In this document: one piece after another, positions 26,015-35,094 of the stretch | How the letters are laid out: the number at the start of each line of letters is the position of its first letter | Numbering within the stretch: the first letter of the stretch is position 1 | Source: Lichenifustis flavocetrariae | Lineage (GTDB): Bacteria > Pseudomonadota > Alphaproteobacteria > Rhizobiales > Beijerinckiaceae | NCBI RefSeq assembly: GCF_026130545.1 | Contig: NZ_JAMOIM010000002.1 | Coordinates: 248,001 to 312,000, forward strand | Direction: 5' to 3' | DNA length: 64,000 bases | Notes under the pieces: model-generated | What the model was told of the DNA's origin: nothing | The model's database searches: none | What the model saw: the letters and a program-made list of their open reading frames with translations, nothing else | Position numbers and translations under genes: made by a program

Positions 26015-26838
26015 AGCGCTTTACGCCTTCAGGCGTTGCTCTCACGAGCTTGACCCTCCTGGCCGCGGCCCTCTGGATCTTTCCGCTCTACTGGGGGATC
26101 ATCACTTCGCTCAAGCCCGAATATGAGGTGATCGAGCCGGCCATCAGCCTCATTCCCCGGCATTGGACGCTCGACGCCTATGTCTACGTCTTCGCCAATA
26201 CGGCAATCCTGCGCTGGTACGTCAATTCGACCGGGACGGCGGTCGCTATCACGGTTCTGGTTCTAATTCTGAGCGCCGGCTGCGCTTATGCCCTGTCGCA
26301 ACTGCGTTTCCCAGGCCAATACCTGCTTTACGGGATGATCCTCGCGAGCTTCATGGTGCCAATCCAGGCCCTGATCGTCACACATTTCGTGCTGATGAAC
26401 AGCTTCGGCCTGATCGATTCCTGGCTCGGCGTCATCCTTCCGCAGCTCATCGTTCCGGTCACGGTCATCGTCTACAAGCAATTCTTCGATTCGATCCCGA
26501 AGGAGTTCCGCGAGGCGGCGTTGCTCGACGGAGCGAACGAATTCCAGATCTTCGGTCGGATCTACCTGCCGATGAACTGGGGCGTGACGACCGCACTTGC
26601 GATCATCACCTTCATCGGCGCCTGGAACAATTTTCTGTGGCCGTTCCTGGTCGCCAATTCCAACGCCAGCATGACCGTGACGGTCGGCATCACACAGGTG
26701 CATGAAAACTTCGGCGTGCAATACGCACGCAACCTGGCTGGCGCCGTCATCGCGGCCCTGCCGGTCGCCATCGCCTATCTCGTGTTCCAGCGCCGCGTCA
26801 CCGAAGCCATCATGCTCTCGGCCGGCATCAAAGGGTAG
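26011..26838 (+). CDS. CUT1 sugar ABC transporter permease (MalG/UgpE type)
   Basis: The second permease has 275 residues with six membrane helices and a clear EAA loop (EFREAALLDGANEFQIFGRI) that would contact the ATPase. It overlaps the first permease as ATGA. The next gene is the arabinofuranosidase; no ATPase gene follows. CUT1 systems without their own ATPase commonly borrow a MsmK/UgpC-type subunit encoded elsewhere, which I infer here. Confidence 0.91.
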   Translation: MKRFTPSGVALTSLTLLAAALWIFPLYWGIITSLKPEYEVIEPAISLIPRHWTLDAYVYVFANTAILRWYVNSTGTAVAITVLVLILSAGCAYALSQLRFPGQYLLYGMILASFMVPIQALIVTHFVLMNSFGLIDSWLGVILPQLIVPVTVIVYKQFFDSIPKEFREAALLDGANEFQIFGRIYLPMNWGVTTALAIITFIGAWNNFLWPFLVANSNASMTVTVGITQVHENFGVQYARNLAGAVIAALPVAIAYLVFQRRVTEAIMLSAGIKG

Positions 26839-26882
26839 CGCTCGGCGCCGCCCGTCTCACCGCAGGAAACCAGGACCCTCCC

Positions 26883-28394
26883 ATGATCCGTGCCAAGATC
26901 GTCGTCGACCGCGACTTCGCCCTGTCCGATCTCGACCGCCGCGTGTTCGGCGCCTTCGTCGAACACCTGGGGCGATGCGTCTATGGTGGTATCTTCGAGC
27001 CCGGACACCCCACCGCTGACGCCAAGGGATTCCGGGGCGACGTGATGGAACTCACGCGCGAACTCGGAACCAGCATCATCCGCTACCCGGGCGGAAACTT
27101 CATGTCAGGCTACAATTGGGAAGATGGCGTCGGCCCCGTCGAAGCCCGGCCGAAAAAGCTCGACCTCGCCTGGTTCTCGACCGAGCCGAACACCTTCGGG
27201 ACCAACGAATTCGTCGATTGGTGCAAGGCCACCGGCGTGGAGCCGATGCTGGGCGTCAACCTCGGCACGCGGGGTCCCGACGAGGCTCGTGAATATCTCG
27301 AATATTGCAACCATCCATCCGGAAGCCATTTCGCCGACCTGCGGCGGTCACACGGTTACGAGCAGCCGCACGACGTGAAATTCTGGTGTCTCGGCAACGA
27401 GATGGACGGTCCCTGGCAGATCGGTGCCAAGACCGCGCAGGAATATGGCCGCACGGCGCTGGAGACCGCCAAGGTGATGCGCTGGATCGATCCCACACTC
27501 GTGCTCTCGGCCTGCGGCTCCTCGCATCGGCAGATGCCCACCTATGGATCTTGGGAATATGAGGTCCTCGACCACTGCTTCGATCAGGCCGACTTCATCT
27601 CGCTCCATACCTATTTCGCCAATAAGACCGACGAGATCGACGAGTATTTCGGCGTCATCGATCAGATGGATTCCTTCATCAAGGAGGTGGTCGCGATCTG
27701 CGATGCTGTGGCGGCGAAACGGCGTTCTCCCAAGAGGATCATGCTGAGTTTCGACGAGTGGAACGTCTGGTACAAGACGCACAAGATCGAGCACATGCGC
27801 AAGCCCGGCTGGCCCGAAGCCCCTGCTCTGCTTGAGGAAATCTATAATGCCGAGGATGCGCTCATCGTCGGCGGCGCTCTCATCACACTGATGAACAATG
27901 CCGATCGCGTGAAATGCGCCTGCCTCGCCCAACTCGTCAACGTGATCGGCCCGATCATGACCGAGACTGGTGGGCCGGCTTGGCGGCAGAGCATTTTCCA
28001 CCCCTTCGCGCTTTCGGCGAAGCACGGCCAAGGCCGCGTGCTGCAGGCCAAGATCGACACGCCGACGATGGTCACGAAGGCCGTCCCGGACATGCCGGTC
28101 TTGCTCGCCGCCGTGACCGACGATCCCGCGACAGGCCAGACCGCGATCTTCGCCCTCAACCGCTCGTCGAGCGAAAGCCTCGACGTCGAGATCGGGCTCC
28201 GCGGGTTCGGCCCCAACCGGACGCTCATCGAGGCCCTGGAGCTGCATCACCCGAACCTCAAGGCCAGCAACACCAAATCCGCACCCAACACGGTCGTGCC
28301 GCGTCCCAATGCCGACGTGACCATTGAGGGCGATGGGCTACGCGCCAAGCTGAAGCCGCTGTCCTGGAACGTGATCGTGACGAAGGCCGGATAG
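26883..28394 (+). CDS. abfA: GH51 alpha-L-arabinofuranosidase
   Basis: This 503-residue enzyme removes arabinofuranosyl residues from arabinans, arabinoxylans or arabinosides. The acid/base glutamate is in CLGNEMDGPW (Glu173) and the nucleophile in SFDEWNVWY (Glu292). The C-terminal beta domain starts around residue 390. There is no signal peptide, so it acts in the cytoplasm on imported oligosaccharides. It is the last gene of the sugar ABC operon, 44 bases after the second permease, and this pairing predicts plant-derived arabinosides as substrate. Confidence 0.94.
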   Translation: MIRAKIVVDRDFALSDLDRRVFGAFVEHLGRCVYGGIFEPGHPTADAKGFRGDVMELTRELGTSIIRYPGGNFMSGYNWEDGVGPVEARPKKLDLAWFSTEPNTFGTNEFVDWCKATGVEPMLGVNLGTRGPDEAREYLEYCNHPSGSHFADLRRSHGYEQPHDVKFWCLGNEMDGPWQIGAKTAQEYGRTALETAKVMRWIDPTLVLSACGSSHRQMPTYGSWEYEVLDHCFDQADFISLHTYFANKTDEIDEYFGVIDQMDSFIKEVVAICDAVAAKRRSPKRIMLSFDEWNVWYKTHKIEHMRKPGWPEAPALLEEIYNAEDALIVGGALITLMNNADRVKCACLAQLVNVIGPIMTETGGPAWRQSIFHPFALSAKHGQGRVLQAKIDTPTMVTKAVPDMPVLLAAVTDDPATGQTAIFALNRSSSESLDVEIGLRGFGPNRTLIEALELHHPNLKASNTKSAPNTVVPRPNADVTIEGDGLRAKLKPLSWNVIVTKAG

Positions 28395-28548
28395 CACTGA
28401 TCCTCCGGTCGGACCGGGGCTCACCTTCAACCATAACACGGGTCAAGCGCATGAAGCCGCGATATCTGCCGGCCGGGTGGTCGAGGCTTCTTCGAAAATC
28501 ACGCAGCCGTAGCGACCGCGATACTCCTACGTAGCGGGTTCGACGCCG

Positions 28549-29364
28549 CTACGAGTCTGCCGGTTGAGACAAAGACAGCGCTTGAGCGCTGGCGAACAAC
28601 AAGTCGCGAAGGAAGGCCATCCGATCGGCACTCGTGTCGACTTTGACCACGAAGCACAGGGTGGCGACGATACGGTTCGTTTGATCGCGGATCGGCACCG
28701 CGATGCAATGGGTAAAGGGGTCGACGAGGCCCGAGGTGACACAGAAGCCATCGTGGCGCGCCTGCGCCACCGCGACGATGAATTCGTCGAGCGTCATTTC
28801 CGCGCTGCGGGGCGGACGCAGATCCTCTGACGTGATGACACGGCGGATCTCGTGCTCCGGGAGATCGGAAATCAACAGCCGACCGGACGCCGTCCAGGGC
28901 AGCGGAATCTGAGTGCCGATATCCGAACTCACGCGGAAGGAGCGCGCGCCCGCACTCATGTAGGCGACGGTGTATTTCCACTCGTGCATGACGCAGAATT
29001 GCGCCAGTTCGCCCGTTTGCTGCGCGAGCCGGTCGACTTCCACCCGGGCGCGGCCGAAGAGGTCATGACCACGCAGGTAATCCATTCCGTAGAAATAGAT
29101 CGTCTTGCCGAAGAACACTTCGCCCGTGCTTTCCGAGCTCTCGATCAGACCGGCCTCGACGAGGGTTTTGACCAGGACATAGATCGTGGAGCGTGGCGCG
29201 CCGAGTGAGCGGGCGAGATCGCCGATGCGGACCGGTCGCCCGACCTGATGGAGATGGGCGAGAAGCGCCACGAGGCGGTCGAGTCCACGTTCACGCCCCG
29301 TGATCGCCGCAGGACCTTCGGTCGTCGATTTTCGTCGGCGCGCCAGCGCCTGTTTATCGGTCAT
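28549..29364 (-). CDS. IclR-family transcriptional regulator
   Basis: The 271-residue protein has an N-terminal winged helix (RIGDLARSLGAPRSTIYVLV, about 46-65) and a C-terminal effector domain with VDPFTHCIAVPIRD. IclR proteins regulate catabolic operons, often the neighbouring one. This gene is divergent from the amino-acid-type ABC transporter, RidA and SelA-like operon and shares a 147-base intergenic region with it. Its 3' end faces the arabinofuranosidase gene across 154 bases that contain only a hairpin without a T-run. Confidence 0.9.
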   Translation of the reverse strand: MTDKQALARRRKSTTEGPAAITGRERGLDRLVALLAHLHQVGRPVRIGDLARSLGAPRSTIYVLVKTLVEAGLIESSESTGEVFFGKTIYFYGMDYLRGHDLFGRARVEVDRLAQQTGELAQFCVMHEWKYTVAYMSAGARSFRVSSDIGTQIPLPWTASGRLLISDLPEHEIRRVITSEDLRPPRSAEMTLDEFIVAVAQARHDGFCVTSGLVDPFTHCIAVPIRDQTNRIVATLCFVVKVDTSADRMAFLRDLLFASAQALSLSQPADS

Positions 29365-29430
29365 CCCGCTCGAAACTTCCTCTTGTTCACGGTCGCAGCC
29401 GTGTTAGCATCGTACAGTATTCCAGATGGC

Positions 29431-29448
29431 TGTCCAATATACAGGACA
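29431..29448. promoter_or_regulatory. Candidate operator, TGTCC-N8-GGACA
   Basis: A perfect 5-base inverted repeat with an 8-base AT-rich spacer lies between the divergent IclR gene and the ABC operon, 64 bases before the operon's first start codon. Outer bases AGATG and CATCT extend the symmetry imperfectly. IclR-family operators are often inverted repeats of this sort, so autoregulation and control of the operon are inferred. Confidence 0.4.
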
Positions 29449-29511
29449 TCTGTTTGCTGCCTTGGTTCGACATTGCCAGCAGACGGCAGCCAAGTTTTAG
29501 AGGGGATCGCG

Positions 29512-30396
29512 ATGGATCAGGACAGCGCACGCCGTCAATTCCTCAAGCTCGGGTCCGCCGGCGCGGTCTTGGCCGGAGCCACGGCCCTCGCGGCCATGCC
29601 AGGCACCGCCGAGAAGGCTTACGCCCAGGCGGCAACCGGCAGCCTGCTCCGCACGGTGCTTGATCGCGGCAAGCTGCTCGTCGGAACCGGCTCGACCAAC
29701 GCACCCTGGCATTTCGAGAACGACAAGGGCGAGCTTGTCGGCATGGACATCGCCATGGCGAAAATCCTTGCCAAGGGGCTGTTCGACGACGACAGCAAGG
29801 TCGAGTTCGTGCAGGAAGACCCTGCGCAGCGCATCCCGAACATCACTACGGGCAAGGTCGACATCGTCCTGCAGTTCATGACGATTTCGTCGGCCCGCGC
29901 GCAGCTCATCAACTTCTCGCGCCCCTATTACGTCGAAGGCGTCGCGCTGCTGACGCGGCCGGATGCGGCGAACAAGAGCTTCGACGCCCTGCTCAAGGGT
30001 GGCAGCGCGACCCGGGTGGCGATCCTGCAAAACGTCGACGCCGAGGCGGGCGTGCATCAAGTGCTACCGGAAGCGCAGGTGCTGCAGGTGGACACGCAAG
30101 CCAATGTCGTCCAGGCGCTCGAGTCGAAGCGTGCCGACGCGGCGGCCGTGGATCTGTCGACCGTTCGCTGGATGGTGGCCAAGAACCCCACCCGCTATGC
30201 CGACGCCGGGAAGAGCTGGCAGAACCAGCTCTATGGCGCGGGCGTGCGCCAGGGGGATCTCGACTGGCTCACCTTCGTGAATACCTGCTTCAACGTCGCG
30301 ATGTTCGGCAACAATTCGGACGTCTACGACGCCGCCTTCAAGGAATATTTCGGCGTCACTCTGCCGCCTCGCGCCACGGGCTTCCCCAGCGTCTGA
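29512..30396 (+). CDS. Polar amino-acid-type ABC transporter, substrate-binding protein
   Basis: This is a family 3 solute-binding protein (294 residues) for amino acids or related compounds. The N-terminus is a twin-arginine signal (ARRQFLKLGS, Arg7-Arg8), with cleavage expected near AYAQA around residue 40. Core motifs include LLVGTGSTNAPWHF and GELVGMDIAMAKIL. AGAGGGG precedes the ATG at 29512; a longer frame runs back through the promoter region and is not expected to be used. Tat export fits the intact tatABC locus in this window. The ligand is unknown. Confidence 0.91.
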   Translation: MDQDSARRQFLKLGSAGAVLAGATALAAMPGTAEKAYAQAATGSLLRTVLDRGKLLVGTGSTNAPWHFENDKGELVGMDIAMAKILAKGLFDDDSKVEFVQEDPAQRIPNITTGKVDIVLQFMTISSARAQLINFSRPYYVEGVALLTRPDAANKSFDALLKGGSATRVAILQNVDAEAGVHQVLPEAQVLQVDTQANVVQALESKRADAAAVDLSTVRWMVAKNPTRYADAGKSWQNQLYGAGVRQGDLDWLTFVNTCFNVAMFGNNSDVYDAAFKEYFGVTLPPRATGFPSV

Positions 30397-30417
30397 GCCG
30401 ACCAAGCGGGGCGGCGG

Positions 30418-31083
30418 GTGGGATACCACCTCAATTTCGCGCTGATCTGGCGGCACTTCGACAAGCTCTGGTCGGGGCTGATCCTCAGCCTCGAACTCGC
30501 GGTCGTGTCGATCGGCATCGGCTGCGTGATCGGGCTCGCACTGGCGGTCGCCTATGTGTCGGGCAACCGTCTCGTGCGCGGGCTGATCGCGGCTTACGTC
30601 GAGGTGATCCGCAACGTCCCGCTCCTCCTGCTCGTGTATCTTGTCTTCTACGGCCTGCCGACGGTGGTCGACATCGCCTACAGCAACACGACGTCGTTCG
30701 TGGTCACGCTCTCGGCCTATGCGGGCGCCTATCTGGTCGAAGTGTTCCGCTCCGGTCTCGACGCCGTGCCACGCGGGCTTATCGATGCCGGCCGTTCGAT
30801 CGGCCTCACGCCTGGGCAGCGACTTCTCTACGTGCGACTGCCGACCATGTTGCGGATCGCGCTGCCGGCCTTGTCGAACACGTTCGTGTCGCTCTTCAAG
30901 GACACGTCGGTCGCCTCCGTGATCGCCGTGCCCGAGCTGACCTACGGCGCGCAGTGGATCAACTTCAACACGTTCCGCATCATGGAAGTCTATCTGGTGG
31001 TGACCGGCCTCTATCTCGTGACCGGCTATGCCATTCTGATCGGCCTCCGACTGCTGGAACGCCGCTATGCGATCGGACGCTGA
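30418..31083 (+). CDS. Amino-acid-type ABC permease 1
   Basis: This permease of the HisM/GlnP family has 221 residues, about five membrane segments, the TIGR01726-like N-terminal SGLILSLELAVVS stretch, and VEVIRNVPLLLLVYLVFYGLP. The EAA loop is around VPRGLIDAGRSIGLTPGQ. It starts with GTG at 30418, 21 bases after the binding protein, and is followed one base later by the second permease. Two permeases suggest a heterodimeric channel. Confidence 0.9.
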   Translation: MGYHLNFALIWRHFDKLWSGLILSLELAVVSIGIGCVIGLALAVAYVSGNRLVRGLIAAYVEVIRNVPLLLLVYLVFYGLPTVVDIAYSNTTSFVVTLSAYAGAYLVEVFRSGLDAVPRGLIDAGRSIGLTPGQRLLYVRLPTMLRIALPALSNTFVSLFKDTSVASVIAVPELTYGAQWINFNTFRIMEVYLVVTGLYLVTGYAILIGLRLLERRYAIGR

Positions 31084-31084
31084 C

Positions 31085-31735
31085 ATGCTCGGCCAGATCG
31101 CCTACGCGTTCCCGTTTCTGCTGCCCGGATTGTGGACGACGCTCGAAGTGTCGGCCATCACGGTCGCGATCTCGACCATCGTAGGCGCGTTGCTCGGCGT
31201 CGGCCTCGTCTACGGCCCCGCACCCTTGCGCTGGGTCGTGCGGGCGTTCAGCGACATCGTCCGCGGCATCCCGATCCTGGTGCTCCTGTTCTTCGTCTAT
31301 TACGGATTGCCGATCACCGGGCTGAACCTGCAGCCCTTCGCGGCGGCCGTGCTTGGGCTGATCGTCTTCAAGGTCGCCCAGGTGATCGAAAACGTTCGCG
31401 GCGCCATCGGCTCGATCCCGCGCGGGCAGACCGACGCGGCCAAGGCGATAGGATTGCCGTTTCCGGAGCGTCTCGCCTATGTGATCGCACCGCAGGCGTT
31501 GCGCCGCTTCCTGCCGCCCTGGCTCAACGGAGTTACCGACGCCGTGAAGGGCTCGGCGTTGATTTCGCTGCTGGGCGTCGGCGACCTGATGTTCGGCATC
31601 CAGAAAGTGGTGGGCCGCACTTACGAGCCATTGGCCCTCTACGGTTTCGGTGCCTTCCTGTATTTCGTCATCAACTACGCCCTATCGCTGGCAAGCCGCG
31701 CGCTCGAACGCCGCTTCAGCTACATCCGCGAGTGA
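31085..31735 (+). CDS. Amino-acid-type ABC permease 2
   Basis: The partner permease has 216 residues with VRGIPILVLLFFVYYGLPI and an EAA loop IPRGQTDAAKAIGLPFPER. It is a diverged paralogue of the upstream permease. The in-frame ATG at 31085 places the first helix correctly; an ATG 18 bases earlier lies inside the previous gene. The ATPase gene follows after 8 bases. Confidence 0.9.
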   Translation: MLGQIAYAFPFLLPGLWTTLEVSAITVAISTIVGALLGVGLVYGPAPLRWVVRAFSDIVRGIPILVLLFFVYYGLPITGLNLQPFAAAVLGLIVFKVAQVIENVRGAIGSIPRGQTDAAKAIGLPFPERLAYVIAPQALRRFLPPWLNGVTDAVKGSALISLLGVGDLMFGIQKVVGRTYEPLALYGFGAFLYFVINYALSLASRALERRFSYIRE

Positions 31736-31743
31736 GCGCCACG

Positions 31744-32529
31744 ATGCCAATCGGTCCGCCGCTTCTGCAGATCCAGAACGTCCAAAAATCCTATGGCGCG
31801 ACGCAGGTGCTGCGCGGGGTCGACCTGAGGGTGGCCAAAGGCGAGGTCGTGACCGTCATTGGGCCGTCCGGTGGCGGCAAGACAACCTTGCTGCGCTGTG
31901 TCAACTTCCTGGAGTCGTATGACAACGGCTCGATCATGATCGACGGTCAGGAAGTCGGCTACCGCGATGTCGCGGCGCGGAAACGACGCTCCGAACGCGA
32001 CCTCGCCCGCATGCGGGCCGAGACCGGGATGGTGTTCCAGCTCTTCAACCTTTTTCCCCACCTCAGCGCGGCTGAGAACATCATGCTGGGCTTGACCAAG
32101 GTGCGGAAGCTCAGCCGCCGCGAGGCGCGGGACAAGGCCTTGCATTGGCTCGGCCGGGTCGGGTTGACCGACAAAGCCGACCGGCTACCCTCCGAGCTGT
32201 CGGGTGGCCAACAGCAACGGGTTGGGATCGCGCGCGCCGTGGCGATGGAACCCAAGATCCTGCTGCTCGACGAGATCACATCGGCGCTCGATCCCGAGCT
32301 TGTCGGCGAGGTGCTGGATGTCGTCCTCTCGCTCGCCGCCGAAGGCATGACCATGTTGGTCGTGACACACGAGATCGGCTTTGCGCGGGATGCCTCGCAC
32401 CGGATCGTCTTCATGGCCGGCGGCGCGGTCGGAGCCGACGCCCCGCCGCGCGAGATCTTCGCCGCCGACCAGCCAAACGAGAGGCTGCGCGGTTTCCTCG
32501 GCCGCTTCACTGCGGCTCACCGCTTGTAA
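31744..32529 (+). CDS. Amino-acid-type ABC transporter ATPase
   Basis: This 261-residue ATPase is of the GlnQ/HisP type. Walker A is GPSGGGKTT (residues 40-48), the Q-loop FQLFNLFPHLS, the signature LSGGQQQR, Walker B ILLLDEITSALDP, and the H-loop VVTHEIGFA. It energises the two permeases encoded just upstream. RidA-like and PLP-enzyme genes follow in the same direction with short spacing, indicating one uptake and catabolism operon. Confidence 0.93.
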   Translation: MPIGPPLLQIQNVQKSYGATQVLRGVDLRVAKGEVVTVIGPSGGGKTTLLRCVNFLESYDNGSIMIDGQEVGYRDVAARKRRSERDLARMRAETGMVFQLFNLFPHLSAAENIMLGLTKVRKLSRREARDKALHWLGRVGLTDKADRLPSELSGGQQQRVGIARAVAMEPKILLLDEITSALDPELVGEVLDVVLSLAAEGMTMLVVTHEIGFARDASHRIVFMAGGAVGADAPPREIFAADQPNERLRGFLGRFTAAHRL

Positions 32530-32544
32530 CCCTGAAAGACTCCG

Positions 32545-33018
32545 ATGCCGAACCCTTATGACCGACTGGCTGAACTTGGCCTGTCGCTCCTCACTCCCGC
32601 GACGCCGATCGCCAATTACGTGCCCAGCACGCGCGTCGGCAACTTGCTTTACCTCTCCGGACAGGGCCCGCGCGATGCGGACGGCCGGCTCATGATCGGC
32701 AAGGTCGGCCGGGACATCGGCATTGAGGACGCCTATGCGCACGCGCGCCTCACGGGCCTCAACCTTCTCTCGGTGGCCCATCAGGTCCTCGGCGATCTCG
32801 GTCGCATCGTGCAGACCGTCAAGCTGCTCGGCATGGTCAACGCGGTGCCGGACTTCGCCGACCATCCGGCCGTCATCAACGGCTGCTCGGACCTTTTCGT
32901 CGATGTGCTGGGGGCGGCCGGGCGCCATGCTCGATCCGCGGTCGGCATGGGATCGCTGCCAGGCGGCATCTCGGTGGAAATCGAGGCCATCTTCGAAATC
33001 AGCGGAGCTGCCCTGTGA
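32545..33018 (+). CDS. RidA-family enamine/imine deaminase
   Basis: RidA proteins hydrolyse reactive enamine or imine intermediates released by PLP enzymes. The 157-residue protein keeps the conserved arginine that holds the substrate carboxylate (Arg130 in [12 protein letters not shown]) and the glutamate in VEIEAIF (Glu147). It is of the longer (about 150-residue) RidA subgroup. It lies 15 bases after the ATPase gene and overlaps the next gene as GTGA, so it and the SelA-like PLP enzyme are probably made in equal amounts. Confidence 0.9.
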   Translation: MPNPYDRLAELGLSLLTPATPIANYVPSTRVGNLLYLSGQGPRDADGRLMIGKVGRDIGIEDAYAHARLTGLNLLSVAHQVLGDLGRIVQTVKLLGMVNAVPDFADHPAVINGCSDLFVDVLGAAGRHARSAVGMGSLPGGISVEIEAIFEISGAAL

Positions 33019-34205
33019 GCGCCACCTCGGACGACATCCGCGCCCGTCTCGGCTTGCGGCCGGTCATCAACGTGTCAGGCACCATGACGGCGCTCGGCGC
33101 CTCAATCATGGTGCCGGAGGCGATTGCCGCCATGGCCGCGATTGGGCCTGAATTTGTCGAGATGGACGCGCTCTTCCGCAAGGCCAGCCAGGTGATCGGC
33201 AGGCTGACCGGCGGCGAAGCGGGCTTTGTGACAGCCTCCTGTGCAAGCGGCATCGCCCTGTCGATCGCCGGCGCCATGACGCGCGACAATCTTCTCGCAG
33301 TCGAGCGGCTGCCGGACGACACACGTAGCCTCCATACTGAGGTCCTCATCCTGGCGGGCCATATGGTCAGCTATGGCGCGCCTGTCGACCAATCGATCCG
33401 CCTCGCCGGCGGCACGCCTGTCCCGGTGGGGACGGTGAGCAGCGCCGCCACCTATCAGCTCGAGAATGCGATCTCGGAACGCACGGCGGCGGCGCTCTAT
33501 GTCGTGTCGCACCACACGGTGCAGTACGGCATGATTCCACTGAAGGTGTTTGCCGCGATCTGCAGGGCCAGAGACGTTCCAGTCATCGTCGATGCAGCCT
33601 CGGAATACGACCTGAAGGGTTTTCTCACCCAGGGGGCCGACATCGTCATCTATTCCGGCCACAAATTCCTGGGCGGTCCGACGAGCGGGATCGTGGCCGG
33701 ACGCAAGGATCTCGTGCGGGCGGCCTACCACCAGAACCGCGGCATCGGGCGCGGCATGAAGGTCGGCAAGGAAAGTATCGCCGGCGTGATGGCGGCGCTC
33801 GAAGCTTGGGACGTGCGGGACCATGCTGGGATCAGAGCCAGGGAACGCGCCGCGCTGGACCTGTGGCTCACCGCGATGCAGGGCATGACCGGCATCACCG
33901 CAAGGATGATCCCGGATCCGACCGATAACCCGCTCGATCGGCTCCAGGTCGATGTCGGCCCCGAGAGTGGCTTCTCGGCGGCGAGCCTCGCGTCGGCGCT
34001 GGCGGCGGGCGATCCGCCGATCATCGTGCGAAATCACGAGGTCGAGCGCGGCCACTTCTTTCTCGATCCCTGCAACCTCCATCCAGGAGAAGCCGAAGTC
34101 GTGGCCCGGCAGATCACGCATCTGCTCCGGTCCTCCAATTCCAGCAGGTTCGCCGAAACTTCTGCGATTCGGACGAGCTCAGCCGAGGCTCAATGGCCGG
34201 ACTAA
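33015..34205 (+). CDS. SelA-like PLP-dependent enzyme (lyase or aminotransferase fold)
   Basis: This 396-residue enzyme is of the SelA/DgaE group, fold-type I PLP proteins that include selenocysteine synthase and D-glucosaminate-6-phosphate ammonia-lyase. The cofactor lysine is Lys217 in [13 protein letters not shown], with Asp193 in VIVDAAS at the pyridine nitrogen. It lacks the N-terminal tRNA-binding part of true SelA, and no selB is nearby, so a metabolic beta-elimination or deamination is more likely. It starts with GTG overlapping the RidA stop. The substrate is presumably the compound imported by the upstream transporter, or a derivative. Confidence 0.82.
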   Translation: MSATSDDIRARLGLRPVINVSGTMTALGASIMVPEAIAAMAAIGPEFVEMDALFRKASQVIGRLTGGEAGFVTASCASGIALSIAGAMTRDNLLAVERLPDDTRSLHTEVLILAGHMVSYGAPVDQSIRLAGGTPVPVGTVSSAATYQLENAISERTAAALYVVSHHTVQYGMIPLKVFAAICRARDVPVIVDAASEYDLKGFLTQGADIVIYSGHKFLGGPTSGIVAGRKDLVRAAYHQNRGIGRGMKVGKESIAGVMAALEAWDVRDHAGIRARERAALDLWLTAMQGMTGITARMIPDPTDNPLDRLQVDVGPESGFSAASLASALAAGDPPIIVRNHEVERGHFFLDPCNLHPGEAEVVARQITHLLRSSNSSRFAETSAIRTSSAEAQWPD

Positions 34206-34310
34206 ATTTACGTAATCTGGCGGGCGAACTGCGTCACGCAAATAGCTGATGCAGCACCGGTCCGGGGGCGTCGCAGAGCAGGGCTTCCGGATGGCGCAAC
34301 CATCCCGCGT

Positions 34311-35084
34311 TCAGATACTCCAGTCCTCCCGCGATGCAGCTTCCGCCGACAAATCGCGCTTGATCTTTTCAGCAAGCACCTGGAGGCGCGGGTCACCGCG
34401 CCGCCTCGGTCGCTCGACGTCGATCGGTAGCGACGATCGAACCTCTCCCGGCTTGCCGCCAAGTGCGATGACCCGGTCGGCCAAATACACCGCCTCATCG
34501 ATGTCATGCGTGACGAAGAGCACCGTGACCCCCTGGTCGCGCCAAATTCTGACGACCTCGTCCTGCAGGCCCTCGCGGGTCGGCGCGTCGAGCGCGCTAA
34601 ATGGTTCGTCCATCAACAGCAGCTCGGGCTTCACACACAGGGCGCGGGCGAGCGCCACGCGTTGGCGTTGCCCGCCTGAAAGCTGATGAGGCCAGCGGCC
34701 TCCATGCTCGCGGAGCCCGACGCGAGCCAGGGCCTGCAGGGCGCGGTCGCGCCGCTCCGCCCCGGACAGGTTCAACCTCTCCAGCCCGAAAGCGACATTC
34801 GCTGTCACCCGCCGCCAGGGGAGAAGGCGCGCATCCTGAAACACGAGTGCAGCCGTGCGCTCCGCCTTCCGGCTCGGCCGGATCTCCACCCTTCCCGCAC
34901 TGGGGGGCGACAATCCCATCAGGACGCGCAGCAACGTCGACTTGCCCACGCCCGACGACCCGACAATGGCGAGAAACTCACCGCGAGGAACGTCCAGATC
35001 GAGGTGGCGCAAGACTTCGTGACGCGTGCCGCCCTGGTCGAAACCGAGGGCGAGATCGCGAATGGAGACGATCGCGTCACTCAC
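34311..35084 (-). CDS. Nitrate/taurine-type ABC transporter ATPase
   Basis: This is an ATPase of the SsuB/TauB/NrtD family, about 257 residues. Walker A is GSSGVGKST (42-50), the signature LSGGQRQR, Walker [15 protein letters not shown] and the H-loop [10 protein letters not shown]. The GTG at 35084, 7 bases after AAGGA and 10 bases after the permease stop, is the preferred start. It is the last gene of a leftward three-gene importer operon. About 105 bases with no evident feature separate it from the convergent SelA-like gene. Confidence 0.9.
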   Translation of the reverse strand: MSDAIVSIRDLALGFDQGGTRHEVLRHLDLDVPRGEFLAIVGSSGVGKSTLLRVLMGLSPPSAGRVEIRPSRKAERTAALVFQDARLLPWRRVTANVAFGLERLNLSGAERRDRALQALARVGLREHGGRWPHQLSGGQRQRVALARALCVKPELLLMDEPFSALDAPTREGLQDEVVRIWRDQGVTVLFVTHDIDEAVYLADRVIALGGKPGEVRSSLPIDVERPRRRGDPRLQVLAEKIKRDLSAEAASREDWSI

Positions 35085-35094
35085 GGGTGATCCT

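Noticed and set aside
28531-28552. Perfect 7-bp hairpin GTAGCGG/CCGCTAC at the end of the IclR gene
   Set aside because: It overlaps the IclR stop and lacks a T-run on either strand, so it cannot be supported as an intrinsic terminator.
33015-34205. Selenocysteine synthase (selA) for the PLP gene
   Set aside because: The N-terminal tRNA-binding region is missing, and no selB or tRNA-Sec is seen; the catabolic SelA-like group fits better.
34202-34213. A 12-base string (CTAAATTTACGT) that also occurs at 5749-5760
   Set aside because: Only two copies, in unrelated settings with different flanks; not evidence of a repeat family or attachment site.
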